DNA of 64,000 nt from SIG607 sp036307305. Its GTDB lineage: Bacteria; Bacillota; Clostridia; Oscillospirales; Acutalibacteraceae. Every line of letters begins with the position of its first letter. Within the stretch, counting starts at the first letter, position 1. Under the pieces are notes generated by a model. It searched no databases, was not told the DNA's origin, and saw only the letters and a list, made by a program, of their open reading frames with translations. This document shows positions 26,326 through 36,030 of this stretch, one piece after another. Position numbers and translations under genes: made by a program. The stretch is taken from contig JAXJXV010000001.1 of the NCBI GenBank assembly GCA_036307305.1, positions 4,446 through 68,445 of the forward strand, written 5' to 3'.

Positions 26326-27759
26326 ATGTTGGATATTTTCAAAAAACAATATGTTTTATCATCTTGTGAAATAGATTTACCTAATATGAACAAGTATTCT
26401 TTAGGTAAAGCAATTCTATATACACATAATTTATTGAAAACACAACGGTTTGTTACAGATAACGGTAAACAAATTATAGTAGTTGGTAATGCATATTGTA
26501 TGGATTGCGCTCCTAAAAGTATAGAAAGCGACATTACTGAATGGGATGGTAAAAGCTTAGTAGAACTTACAAGGAATTGGACAGGTCGTTGGATTCTTTT
26601 TACCGATAGTGATATAGTGACTGATGCTTGTGGACTTATGTCAGCGTTTTATAAAAATGAAGATAACCGATGGATAGTTTCTTCTTCATTAGCGGTTATG
26701 GGACAATTAATGAACGTAAATCTACGCGAAGAATGTTCGTCTGGCGGTCTTAACTGGTATTTGTTACCAAATACTAAAATCGGCGGAATAAGTAAATTAT
26801 GCTCTACCCAAAGGATTGTTTTTAGTGAGGATGAATTAGAGGTAAAATCTTTTATATGGCAAGAAGATTTTACAGCATTGTCTACCGAAGAAAAGAGCAG
26901 GGAATTGGGTAAAATGCTCGTAAATGCCTGTAAAAACATCAGTCGTGAAGAAAAGGATGTATTGTTAGCTTTAACAGGCGGAAAGGATTCACGCCTTGTG
27001 TTTTCGGCGCTTTTGCACTCCGGTATTGATTTTTCAACATATACGTTTGATTACCTTAAAATAAGAAGCTCGGATAAATCTGTTCCCAAAAAAATGGCAA
27101 GAGCCAATAACATACAGCATAGTTTTATAAAACGTGGTAAGTATCAACCTGATAAAAACGAAAACTATAAAATCTTTACCTTTGGAAACACCAACGGACT
27201 TGATAAGGTTTTTTACGCTTATGACCAGTTTGATAAAATACCTAAAGAAGCCGTTATTATCCGCAGTGGTTTTTTTGAGGCGGGTCAACGTTATGGCAGG
27301 ACTGTTGCGGGTAATACGTTAGAGAGCTTCGAAAATGGAATAAAATCTTATTATTTCGAGGCTTTTAAGGATGAAAAACAGCGTGAAGCTTTTGAATTGT
27401 GGCTTGGGTGGATTAAGGATAATCCAATACCTTTTATTGATGTTCGCGACCGCTTCTATATTGAGCAGAGAGTAGGCGGTTGGGCAGCGGCTATAGAACA
27501 ATCATTAGATTTAAATGATTTTACTTCAATTCAAATCGCTAATTGTCCAAGGCTGTTATCTTTATTGCTTTCAGCTTCAGAGGATGAGCGAATGAATGCG
27601 GAAATATCTATGAAATGCATTCAACAGCTTAAACCCGAGTTGCTGAAATATCCTGTTAATAAAACTACTTTTGTTGATATGGTATTTTTCTTTTTCGATG
27701 TAATGAGAAATCCTATAAAAAGACTTCGTAATTTCACAAACAGACATAGAAGGAAGTAA
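26326..27759 (+). CDS. Asparagine-synthetase-like protein, degenerate glutaminase half
   Basis: The C-terminal part is an N-type ATP-pyrophosphatase domain as in asparagine synthetase B, with the PP-loop LTGGKDSR at residues 216-223; such domains adenylate a carboxylate before amidation. Residues 1 to about 200 look like a glutaminase-type fold (GRWILFTDSDIVTDACGLMSAFY) but lack the catalytic Cys that must follow the initiator Met, so ammonia would not come from glutamine here. At 477 residues it is shorter than AsnB (about 550-630). In a polysaccharide locus it probably amidates or aminoacylates a sugar acid such as ManNAcA (inference). GAAAGGGTAG precedes the ATG. Confidence 0.75.
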   Translation: MLDIFKKQYVLSSCEIDLPNMNKYSLGKAILYTHNLLKTQRFVTDNGKQIIVVGNAYCMDCAPKSIESDITEWDGKSLVELTRNWTGRWILFTDSDIVTDACGLMSAFYKNEDNRWIVSSSLAVMGQLMNVNLREECSSGGLNWYLLPNTKIGGISKLCSTQRIVFSEDELEVKSFIWQEDFTALSTEEKSRELGKMLVNACKNISREEKDVLLALTGGKDSRLVFSALLHSGIDFSTYTFDYLKIRSSDKSVPKKMARANNIQHSFIKRGKYQPDKNENYKIFTFGNTNGLDKVFYAYDQFDKIPKEAVIIRSGFFEAGQRYGRTVAGNTLESFENGIKSYYFEAFKDEKQREAFELWLGWIKDNPIPFIDVRDRFYIEQRVGGWAAAIEQSLDLNDFTSIQIANCPRLLSLLLSASEDERMNAEISMKCIQQLKPELLKYPVNKTTFVDMVFFFFDVMRNPIKRLRNFTNRHRRK

Positions 27760-27761
27760 TT

Positions 27762-28931
27762 ATGCAACTGATTTATATTAATAAAGGAACGTCTCCCAGT
27801 TTATTTGCAGAGTATCTGAAAAAATATAATAACGTTATTCCTCAGCAAGCGCAAAAGTACAATCAGTTGCTTATGGAAGGCTTTGTTAGTAATGGGGAAA
27901 AAGTAGTTAGTATATCTACCCGACCTTTAAACAGGGCCATGACAACCCAAAAATATTTTCCGTCAAAAAAAGAAATGGAGAATGGTATTGATTATTACTA
28001 CGTTCCTTTCTTTAATATTAAGCTACTGAGAGAATTGTCAGTGTTTTTTGGAGTGTTTTTTAAGGTTTTATTAAAAAAAGCCCATAAAAATGACGTGGTG
28101 ATTTGCGATGCCCTTAATATTTCGGCAACTGCTGCAGCACTGTGTGCCTCTCTTTTAAGAGGTTTTGAAACGGTTGGTATTGTTACAGACGTACCTTGTC
28201 ACAGACCTTACGGAAAAGTTCCATATAACGAAAAGATAAACCTATGGCTGATGAAAAGGTTTAAAAAATATCTATTCCTTACCGAGCAGATGAGCAAAAT
28301 AGTTAATCCTAAAAATCGCCCCTATGTTGTTCTTGAAGGTCATTCTGATATTTCTATGAAAGATACCGTCAACGAGCTTTCAAATAAGTATGATAAAAAG
28401 GTTTGCTTATATGCAGGTTCTCTTAAAAGAATTTACGGCATTGAAAATCTTGTGGAGGGCTTTGTTAAAGCAAATGTAGAAAACAGTGAGCTTTATATTT
28501 ACGGTAACGGTGATTACGTAGAAGACCTTAAAAAGCTTTCGGAAAAATATGAAAACGTAAAATATATGGGTATTGCCCCTAACAGTGTGATTGTTGAGGA
28601 AGAACTGAAAGCTACTCTGCTTGTTAATCCCAGACCTACAAACGAAGAATATACAAAATATTCTTTCCCCTCTAAAAATATGGAGTATATGGCGTCGGGT
28701 ACGCCGTTACTTACCACAAAGCTTCCAGGTATGCCAACGGAGTATAACGAATATGTATATCTTTTAGAGCAGGAAAATATTGAGGGTATAAAAAATGCCC
28801 TTACCGAGATTTTAGGTAAGAGCAAAGAGGAGCTTCACAGTAAGGGTGAAGCCGCAAAAAATTTTGTTATGAATGAAAAAAATAATATAGTTCAGGCAAA
28901 GAAAGTAATTGATATGATAAAGAGAAGGTGA
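27762..28931 (+). CDS. GT4-type glycosyltransferase
   Basis: GT-B transferase of 389 residues. The N-terminal half has a hydrophobic stretch (about residues 90-105, LSVFFGVFFKVLL) that may dock on the membrane, then TVGIVTDVPCH. The C-terminal half has CLYAGSLKRIYGIENLV (donor phosphate loop), LYIYGNGDY, and PSKNMEYMASGTPLLTT, the usual nucleotide-sugar contact. It follows the preceding gene after two bases and precedes the polymerase gene by four, so it is tightly co-translated. Sugar specificity unknown. Confidence 0.86.
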   Translation: MQLIYINKGTSPSLFAEYLKKYNNVIPQQAQKYNQLLMEGFVSNGEKVVSISTRPLNRAMTTQKYFPSKKEMENGIDYYYVPFFNIKLLRELSVFFGVFFKVLLKKAHKNDVVICDALNISATAAALCASLLRGFETVGIVTDVPCHRPYGKVPYNEKINLWLMKRFKKYLFLTEQMSKIVNPKNRPYVVLEGHSDISMKDTVNELSNKYDKKVCLYAGSLKRIYGIENLVEGFVKANVENSELYIYGNGDYVEDLKKLSEKYENVKYMGIAPNSVIVEEELKATLLVNPRPTNEEYTKYSFPSKNMEYMASGTPLLTTKLPGMPTEYNEYVYLLEQENIEGIKNALTEILGKSKEELHSKGEAAKNFVMNEKNNIVQAKKVIDMIKRR

Positions 28932-28935
28932 AACG

Positions 28936-30201
28936 GTGAATAGTCTTAAAAACAAAAACTCTTTTTTCGATAAAGTTATGGCAACGACCTTGTTTGAGAT
29001 ATTTGCTGTTTTATATATTGCCCATAAGCTACTGCCTGTATTTGGCTATTATATGCCGTCTGTTGTGTATCTGGGCGTGTTTGCCGCTACCTTTGTATTT
29101 GGTCTTTGTATATCCACAAAAGGTGAAAAACAAAATTTCACTTTAAGTATGTTACCTGTTTTTCTTACAAGTGTTCTTGCTTGTATTCGGTACGTTACAC
29201 TCGGCAATATATCAGGTATGTTTGTTTATGTTTACGGTGAACTGCAGATATATCTTTACGGCATTATTGCAGTATGGTATATCGTTAAAAACAGACCTGA
29301 AAGAGCAAAGTTTATTTTCAATTTTATGCTTGTTTGCTATGCAATTACAGGCGTTACCACCTATATTGGCTGTATAAAATATCCACAGGCATCACGTATT
29401 ATGGCTACTCTTTCTACTTATGATTCCCTACATCAGCTTTATACAAGAAATAATATAGGCGGATTTACGTTTATATATGAGCTTATCCTTATAATGCCTT
29501 TGCTTATATATATGATTAAGGATAAAAAAATCAACCGTCTGTTAGGCGTTATAGGTGTTGCGCTTATTGGACTGGTAGTTATACAGTCGGAATATGCAAC
29601 GGCGCTTATCTTATACGTGGTTACTCTGATTTTATTCCTTATTCCAAGGCTTACAGGCGGTAAGGTATTTCTGTTCGTGGTTTTGGCTTTACTTATTATA
29701 ATATCATTAAAAACCTTTATTGCGGGAGCCTTTGAAAGTCTTAGCAATACTGTTGAAAGTGAAACCTTGGCTGAAAGATTTCAGTATATTGCCGATTTGC
29801 TTAGCGGTAGAAGTGTAGACAGCGCAGATAATAACCGTATGGAGCTGTATGCAAAATCCCTTAATACCTTCTTTGATACTGCTATGTTCGGCGGCTGGAA
29901 TAATGCGGTTACAAGCGGACATTCCTTCGTGCTTGATATTATGGCTATTTACGGAATCATTGGTTTATTTGCTATTATTGCAGCATATATCGCTATGTAT
30001 AAGGTGTTTATAGGAAGATATAAGGACAGACCTTATTATGCATACCTTGTATATGCGTATATTTTAGGTATACTTATGGCAGTGGTAAACACAAAAATGA
30101 ATTTGTTTATATTTATATGTTTTATCCCAACGTTTGCATTTGTAATGGACAATAAATATGTAAAGGAGAAAACAAGTGAAAATTTTATGGGTAGTAAATA
30201 A
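28936..30201 (+). CDS. wzy: Wzy-like O-antigen/polysaccharide polymerase
   Basis: Integral membrane protein of 421 residues with about ten or eleven predicted membrane segments and one larger loop (about residues 265-320, containing ETLAERFQYIADLLSGRS). This layout and its place beside a flippase and glycosyltransferases fit Wzy, which joins undecaprenyl-linked repeat units on the outer face. Wzy proteins share little sequence, so the call rests on topology and context; a WaaL-type ligase is an alternative. It starts with GTG at 28936 and overlaps the next gene by 26 bases. Confidence 0.75.
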   Translation: MNSLKNKNSFFDKVMATTLFEIFAVLYIAHKLLPVFGYYMPSVVYLGVFAATFVFGLCISTKGEKQNFTLSMLPVFLTSVLACIRYVTLGNISGMFVYVYGELQIYLYGIIAVWYIVKNRPERAKFIFNFMLVCYAITGVTTYIGCIKYPQASRIMATLSTYDSLHQLYTRNNIGGFTFIYELILIMPLLIYMIKDKKINRLLGVIGVALIGLVVIQSEYATALILYVVTLILFLIPRLTGGKVFLFVVLALLIIISLKTFIAGAFESLSNTVESETLAERFQYIADLLSGRSVDSADNNRMELYAKSLNTFFDTAMFGGWNNAVTSGHSFVLDIMAIYGIIGLFAIIAAYIAMYKVFIGRYKDRPYYAYLVYAYILGILMAVVNTKMNLFIFICFIPTFAFVMDNKYVKEKTSENFMGSK

Positions 30202-31444
30202 GCCTTGCGGAGCGCTTCACGAAAAGCTGTATGGAAAGAAATCTACAGGCGGTCTTTGGCTTGACGCTATGCTTGATGAGGCTAAGGAATCAAACGAGGA
30301 CAGTATTGTTGTTGTAAATATAGAAAAATCACCGAAAATCTCCTATTATAACGATGGTAATATTTCGTATTACACCATTTCGGGTGTTCCTAACGCAGAG
30401 TATGATTATAAATCGCAAAATGCACTTTCAGCTTGGAAAGAAATTATAGATAAAGAAAAGCCTGACGTAATTGAACTTTGGGGAACCGAATTTCCTTACG
30501 GTATGGCTGTGAATAAAGTATCTGAGGGTATCCCAAAGGTGATTTACGTACAAGGTATCCTCGATAGTATAGGTAAGTATTATCTTGCGGGACTGACAAA
30601 CAAGGAGTTAAAAAAAGCAAAAAGCTTTAGAGATGTTGTTACCGGTACTACTATAAAACAGATACAAAAGGACTTTAGCAAACGCGCCGTATATGAAAAG
30701 GAAATTGTAAACAGCTCAGGACATATTATCATAGAAAACCACTGGGCAGAGGCTTATTATAAAAAGGTATGCCCACAGGTTAAGGCTCATTTTCTGCCTA
30801 TTAGTATTGCGGAAAGCTTTCATAATTACAGTTGGAAGTATGAAGACGCAGAAACTGTTTCTATTTTCTGTCCCGCTGCAGATTACACAATAAAAGGTCT
30901 TCATATGCTTCTTAAAGCTTTGGCTATTGTTAAGAAGAAATATAATGATGTAAAGCTGTATATACCCGGAACTCCTCTTAAAGATACAAAAAACTTAAAA
31001 GCTAAGCTTAAGCAAAACGGATACAGTAAGCTGATTAAAGCGATGCTGACAGAACTAAACTTAACGGATAACGTTGTATATACAGGCAGACTTACTGCTG
31101 ACCAGATGGCTGAAAAGATGTCAAAGGTAAGCTGTTTTGCAATGACTTCAGCTATAGAAAACCATTCAAGTACACTCAAAGAGGCAATGACGGTGGGCGT
31201 ACCCTGTGTAGCTTCTTACGTTGGGGGCGTACCTGAGTATGCAACCGACGGCGAAAACTGCCTTCTTTACAGATTTGAAGATTATGAGGTTTTGGCACAG
31301 AATATAATTCGTCTTTTTGAAGACAAAGCGTTGTGTGAAAAACTTTCAAACAACGCGCGTAGTAAGATGCGCACACCAAAAGAAAAAACAGACTACGCGA
31401 GAATGAGAGAAATATTTGAAGAAATAATTAAAGGGAAAGAGTAA
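30176..31444 (+). CDS. GT4-type glycosyltransferase
   Basis: GT-B transferase of 422 residues. The opening KILWVVNKPCGALHEKLYGK resembles many capsule glycosyltransferases; the donor half has FCPAADYTIKGLHMLLKAL, VYTGRLTADQM and the EX7E-type stretch ENHSSTLKEAMTVGVPC. The GTG start at 30176 follows AAGGAGAAAACAA and overlaps the polymerase gene by 26 bases. It is the last gene before a zone of visibly more AT-rich sequence. Confidence 0.87.
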   Translation: MKILWVVNKPCGALHEKLYGKKSTGGLWLDAMLDEAKESNEDSIVVVNIEKSPKISYYNDGNISYYTISGVPNAEYDYKSQNALSAWKEIIDKEKPDVIELWGTEFPYGMAVNKVSEGIPKVIYVQGILDSIGKYYLAGLTNKELKKAKSFRDVVTGTTIKQIQKDFSKRAVYEKEIVNSSGHIIIENHWAEAYYKKVCPQVKAHFLPISIAESFHNYSWKYEDAETVSIFCPAADYTIKGLHMLLKALAIVKKKYNDVKLYIPGTPLKDTKNLKAKLKQNGYSKLIKAMLTELNLTDNVVYTGRLTADQMAEKMSKVSCFAMTSAIENHSSTLKEAMTVGVPCVASYVGGVPEYATDGENCLLYRFEDYEVLAQNIIRLFEDKALCEKLSNNARSKMRTPKEKTDYARMREIFEEIIKGKE

Positions 31445-31445
31445 A

Positions 31446-32582
31446 ATGAAAATTGCTTTTTTGACAAATTTTTTAACACATCATCAGGTGCCTTTTTGTG
31501 AAATTATGTATAAAAAATTAGGTAAAGATTTTCATTTGATTGTAATGCGTTCTGCAGATGAAGAACAAAGAAAGCTAGGTTATAAAGAATTAAATGATTT
31601 ATATCCTTTTGTAATCAAAACTTATGAAAATGAACTTTTCGCAAACGAAGCAATGCATATTTGTGAGGAGGCAGATATTGTTATTTGGGGTTCGGCTCCT
31701 GAAAAATATGTAAAAAAGAGATTGGAACAAAATAAGCTTACTTTTGTATATACAGAGCGTATATTTAAAAAAAGCATTCTATATGCTTTTTATCCACCAA
31801 TGTTAAGGCATATGTATAAAAAATTCACTCGACAGCGCAATAAGAATCAATATTATCTTTGTGCAGGAGGTTATGTTAGCAGAGATATTAATATGTTTAC
31901 ACATACATCAAATAAATTCTTTAAATGGGGATATTTCCCCGAAACAAAAATGTATGAAGATGTTGATGCATTGATTGAAAGTAAAAAGCCAAATTCTATT
32001 ATTTGGGTGGCTCGTTATATTGATTGGAAACATCCGGAAATACCTGTTGAAATAGCAAGAAGATTAAAGAAAGATGGTTATGATTTTAAAATCAATATGA
32101 TCGGAAACGGAATTATGCTTGATGAAATAACTGAAATTGTCAAGAAAAATCAACTTACAGATTATATCAATATTTTAGGTGGCATTTCTTCTGATAATGT
32201 TCGTAGTTATATGGAGAAATCTGAAATCCATATTTTTACATCTGACAGAAATGAGGGATGGGGAGCCGTTCTTAATGAATCTATGAACAGTGCGTGTGCT
32301 GTAGTAGCGAATAAAAAAATAGGGTCGGCACCTTTTTTGGTAAATAATGGTGAAAATGGTTTTACATATAAAAACATTAACGAATTATATAAAAAAGTAA
32401 AATACTTGTTAGATAACGATGAAGAAAGAAAGAAAATTTCAAAGACTGCATATAAAACTATGACTGAAGAGTGGAACGCTGAAATAGCTACACAAAGATT
32501 TTTGGATTTATGTAACGGTTTATTGGAAAATAAATGTGTTGAATATAGAAGCGGACCTTGCAGTATGGTGGATATTATATGA
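31446..32582 (+). CDS. GT4-type glycosyltransferase
   Basis: GT-B transferase of 378 residues, starting one base after the preceding stop. Features are the N-terminal FLTNFLTHHQVPFCEIMY, the donor loop SIIWVARYIDWKHPEIPVE, IHIFTSDRNEGWGAVLNESM (the EX7E-type region) and NGENGFTY. Codons are more AT-rich than in the upstream gene (many aaa, aat, ttt and tta), marking the start of the internal AT-rich block. Sugar specificity unknown. Confidence 0.86.
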   Translation: MKIAFLTNFLTHHQVPFCEIMYKKLGKDFHLIVMRSADEEQRKLGYKELNDLYPFVIKTYENELFANEAMHICEEADIVIWGSAPEKYVKKRLEQNKLTFVYTERIFKKSILYAFYPPMLRHMYKKFTRQRNKNQYYLCAGGYVSRDINMFTHTSNKFFKWGYFPETKMYEDVDALIESKKPNSIIWVARYIDWKHPEIPVEIARRLKKDGYDFKINMIGNGIMLDEITEIVKKNQLTDYINILGGISSDNVRSYMEKSEIHIFTSDRNEGWGAVLNESMNSACAVVANKKIGSAPFLVNNGENGFTYKNINELYKKVKYLLDNDEERKKISKTAYKTMTEEWNAEIATQRFLDLCNGLLENKCVEYRSGPCSMVDII

Positions 32583-32608
32583 AAGAGTGTTAATTTAAGG
32601 AGTTAAAA

Positions 32609-34963
32609 ATGCAACATATATATTTATGTGGACATACCGGTAGTATAAATCACGGTTGTGAGGCAATAGTGAGGGCAACGACTGATATTTTAAAGAGTCA
32701 AGGGTATACAAAGCGTCCTATTCTTATGACCACAAATGCCGAGCAAGATGAGAGATTTGATCTTGATTTCATTACTGAATTATTGCCGTATAAAAAAAGG
32801 TGTCCTGATAAAATATTACAAATTTATTCTGCAGTCAAACGAAAGATCCTACATAATGTGGTTGCTGGACAGGAATATATTCAAGCTCCGTTGTTTAATA
32901 GAGTAGACAACAAAGATGTTTGTTTTAATATTGGTGGAGACACTTATTGTTATGAATTACCTGTAATGAGTATAGCACTCAATAAAGGTATGAAAAATCG
33001 TAATGTACCCACAATTCTTTGGTGTTGCTCTATAGAAAAGTCTGCTCTTAATAATAAAATTATTGATGACTTAAAAAAATATAGATATATTGTTGTAAGA
33101 GAACATCTCACATATAATAATCTTATTGATGCTGGAATAGATAAAAAACGTATTCTTAAATGTTGTGATCCTGCATTCAATTTGGAAAAAAAGACAGTAG
33201 ACTTGCCGGAGGGATTTATTAAAGACAATACTCTTGGTTTAAATGTAAGCAGTATGGTAATTAAAAATACTGACATGTCTGACCAGGGTTTTGCAAATGT
33301 TATTAATTTAATTGAACACGTACTGAATAAGACTGATATGGGAATATGTTTAATTCCACATGTTTATGATTGGAAAAAACAATCTGTCGATGTTGAACTT
33401 AACAATATTATCTATAATATGTTTAAAGATACAGGAAGAGTAAGTTGTGTGACAAAAGATTACACATGTGAACAACTCAAATATATTATATCTAACTGTA
33501 GATTTTTTATTGGTGCTCGCACTCACGCAACGATTGCTGCATATTCAACGGGAGTGCCTACATTGGTGATTGGTTATTCTGTAAAATCTAAAGGCATAGC
33601 GACAGATATTTTTGGAACAGATACTGGTTACGTGGTTCCTTTTGATGAGTTAAAAAAGCCTAGTCAATTGGTAGATACTTTTTTGGGGCATATAGTTGCT
33701 AATGAAAGTCAAATAAAAAAAAGATATGCGGAGTTTTTGCCATCATATATAAAAACAGTGTACTCTGTTACTAAAAAATTGTTAGAAGAATTTGATTTAA
33801 TTAATCTTCCTCAAACTATTGATGTAATTAAAAAAACACAGTGTTCAGGATGCTCGGCTTGCGCCCAGATATGTCCTAAAGAATGTATAAATATGCAGCA
33901 GGATAAAGAGGGATTTTTATATCCGACTATAAATGCTGAAATATGTATAAAGTGTGGCAAGTGTAGTAAAGTATGTCCCACCTTAAATGTTGTTGAAACC
34001 AATAAATCATTATCATTGCCCAAAAGTTATGCTGCAGTAAATAAAAATGATGCAATACGTTTAAATAGTTCATCCGGTGGTGTGTTTACGGCAATAGCAG
34101 AGTGTGTATTGGCAGATGACGGTGTCGTATTTGGTGCGACATATAATGAAAATTTTGAAGTTGAACATGTTGTTATTGATAGAAAAGAAGAACTTTATAA
34201 GCTTCGTTCCAGTAAATATGTTCAGAGTAGAATAGGAAATTGTTATTGTCAAGCAGCCGAATTTTTAAAATCCGGACGAAACGTGCTTTTTACAGGTACG
34301 CCTTGTCAAATAGAAGGATTATACGGATATCTGGGTAAAGATTATGATAATTTGTTTACACAGGATATAATTTGTCACGGTTGCCCATCTCCTTCTGTTT
34401 GGGAAAAATATTTGAAAGAGAAAAATAAAGAATATGTATCCACTGCAAAAGCCGTTTCCTTCAGGAACAAGGATTTTGGTTGGAAAAAGTACTGTGTAAA
34501 AATAGATTTCGCCAATGGGACATCCTATTCGTCACTTGCGAGGACTAATTCATATATGCGTTCATTCCTTACAAATATGAATATTAGACCATCTTGTAGT
34601 TATTGTGAGTTTAAAAAGACATTAAGGCATAGTGATATAACACTTGCTGATTTTTGGGGAGCAGAGAATATAATACAACAAATAGATGATAAAGGTCTGT
34701 CTTTAGTAATAGTTCATTCCCCAAAAGGTGAAAAATTGTTGCAAGACTGTGAAAACTTAATTGAAAAACAAGAGGTTGAATTACGAAAAGCAGTTGCAAA
34801 CAATCCGTCATATACACGTTCCTCAGAGGCTTCACCTTATCGTCAAGATTGGTTTAATAAATACGGTTCTACAAAAATAGATGATTTGTTTGCAAAACTT
34901 AATGTAGTAAATATTAAAAATCGTGTTTTGTGGACTCTTAAGCAGTTATCTAAAAAAATATAA
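32609..34963 (+). CDS. Polysaccharide pyruvyltransferase fused to ferredoxin/FrhB module
   Basis: A 784-residue fusion. Residues 1 to about 395 are a polysaccharide pyruvyltransferase domain (FNIGGDTY near 107 and GARTHATIAAYSTGVP at 302-317), which would add a pyruvate ketal from PEP to a sugar. Residues 411-457 are a two-cluster ferredoxin with CSGCSACAQICPKEC and CIKCGKCSKVCP. From about 465 on, the protein resembles the CoF420 hydrogenase/dehydrogenase beta subunit (FrhB) family (LNSSSGGVFTAIAE, FTGTPCQIEGL, DIICHGCPSPSVW). The two kinds of protein are often neighbours in clostridial glycan loci; here one reading frame joins them, with no stop codon between. The redox role is unknown. AAGGAG precedes the ATG. 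Confidence 0.88.
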   Translation: MQHIYLCGHTGSINHGCEAIVRATTDILKSQGYTKRPILMTTNAEQDERFDLDFITELLPYKKRCPDKILQIYSAVKRKILHNVVAGQEYIQAPLFNRVDNKDVCFNIGGDTYCYELPVMSIALNKGMKNRNVPTILWCCSIEKSALNNKIIDDLKKYRYIVVREHLTYNNLIDAGIDKKRILKCCDPAFNLEKKTVDLPEGFIKDNTLGLNVSSMVIKNTDMSDQGFANVINLIEHVLNKTDMGICLIPHVYDWKKQSVDVELNNIIYNMFKDTGRVSCVTKDYTCEQLKYIISNCRFFIGARTHATIAAYSTGVPTLVIGYSVKSKGIATDIFGTDTGYVVPFDELKKPSQLVDTFLGHIVANESQIKKRYAEFLPSYIKTVYSVTKKLLEEFDLINLPQTIDVIKKTQCSGCSACAQICPKECINMQQDKEGFLYPTINAEICIKCGKCSKVCPTLNVVETNKSLSLPKSYAAVNKNDAIRLNSSSGGVFTAIAECVLADDGVVFGATYNENFEVEHVVIDRKEELYKLRSSKYVQSRIGNCYCQAAEFLKSGRNVLFTGTPCQIEGLYGYLGKDYDNLFTQDIICHGCPSPSVWEKYLKEKNKEYVSTAKAVSFRNKDFGWKKYCVKIDFANGTSYSSLARTNSYMRSFLTNMNIRPSCSYCEFKKTLRHSDITLADFWGAENIIQQIDDKGLSLVIVHSPKGEKLLQDCENLIEKQEVELRKAVANNPSYTRSSEASPYRQDWFNKYGSTKIDDLFAKLNVVNIKNRVLWTLKQLSKKI

Positions 34964-35024
34964 TTTGTAGTAGAAAACGAATACTTATATAGATTTATTT
35001 AAACTTATGTAAGGAGAGTTGTTA

Positions 35025-35993
35025 ATGAAGCCAAAAGTATCAATTGTAACGCCGTGTTATAACATGGAATCTAAGATTTCTATGTTTTTAGATTCTGTAA
35101 TCGCACAAAATTATACTCCGATAGAATTGATTCTTGTTAATGATGGGTCTACCGATAAAACCGAAGAGGTTATATTTAGTTATAAGCAGACTTTGTTGCA
35201 GAGTGGCATTGAGTTGAAATATTTTTATCGTGAAAATAGCGGTCTTGCCGCAAGTATTGGATTTGGGATTCAACATGTCACGGGAGACTATTTAATGTGG
35301 CCGGATCCTGATGATTTTTTGTTCCCTAATAGTATTAAAAGTTTAGTTGATTATTTGGAAGATAATTCTCGTTCGGGACTTGTTCGTGCAAACGGTTGGA
35401 TTTATGATGAAAACGATCTAAATAATCCAGTGAGAAAAGTATCATACATAAATAGAAAAACCGTTTTGGAAGATTTTTGCAGATTTGCTGTTCCGTGGTG
35501 TGCGGGATGCTATATGATGAGAGTTTCAGCACTGGATAAAGCAAATCCTAATAGAATTATCTTTAATGCGAAATCCGGACAATCGATACAGATGCTATTA
35601 CCGGTTGTTGCACTATATGGTTGCGATTATCTTGAACGGGATGTTTATGGATATGTAATTTATAAACGAAGTAAATCACATTCTATTAATATCTATGAAA
35701 AACAAAAACAAGAAATTGAATTATATAAAGAATGTGTGGAAGAAACACTTAAGCTTATAGAATCAGACACATCTTGCTATTTAGAAATAACAACTCGCTT
35801 TTTATCTAAATCCCTATTTAACCATGCTTGGAATTATCGCGAGATAGATGAAATGAAACGTATTTATAAAGATGAGTTACAATATATGTCTAAGAAAGAA
35901 AAAATTATATGTAAATTAAAAATGTTTTTGCCCTCTAATATAGTCGGAAAGAAAATAGTGGCAGTAGTGTATCGATTGTTAAGCTGTAAATAA
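35025..35993 (+). CDS. GT2-family glycosyltransferase
   Basis: Inverting GT-A transferase of 322 residues. It starts KPKVSIVTPCYNMESK; ILVNDGSTDKTEEV is the nucleotide-binding block, and MWPDPDDFLFP carries the metal-binding Asp pair. The start is the ATG at 35025, seven bases after AAGGAGAG; a TTG at 35019 in the same frame is less likely. It is the only GT-A enzyme among the transferases here and lies in the AT-rich block with the flippase. It likely adds one sugar of the repeat unit; specificity unknown. Confidence 0.9.
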   Translation: MKPKVSIVTPCYNMESKISMFLDSVIAQNYTPIELILVNDGSTDKTEEVIFSYKQTLLQSGIELKYFYRENSGLAASIGFGIQHVTGDYLMWPDPDDFLFPNSIKSLVDYLEDNSRSGLVRANGWIYDENDLNNPVRKVSYINRKTVLEDFCRFAVPWCAGCYMMRVSALDKANPNRIIFNAKSGQSIQMLLPVVALYGCDYLERDVYGYVIYKRSKSHSINIYEKQKQEIELYKECVEETLKLIESDTSCYLEITTRFLSKSLFNHAWNYREIDEMKRIYKDELQYMSKKEKIICKLKMFLPSNIVGKKIVAVVYRLLSCK

Positions 35994-36030
35994 AACTATT
36001 GAAAGTTAGATTCACTGAAAGGAAATAGCA

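Noticed and set aside
32609..34963. Pyruvyltransferase/FrhB frame as two genes fused by a sequencing error
   Set aside because: The frame is open across the junction (near 33790-33840) with a natural linker and no ribosome site or start before the ferredoxin part. An error cannot be excluded but nothing in the sequence suggests it.
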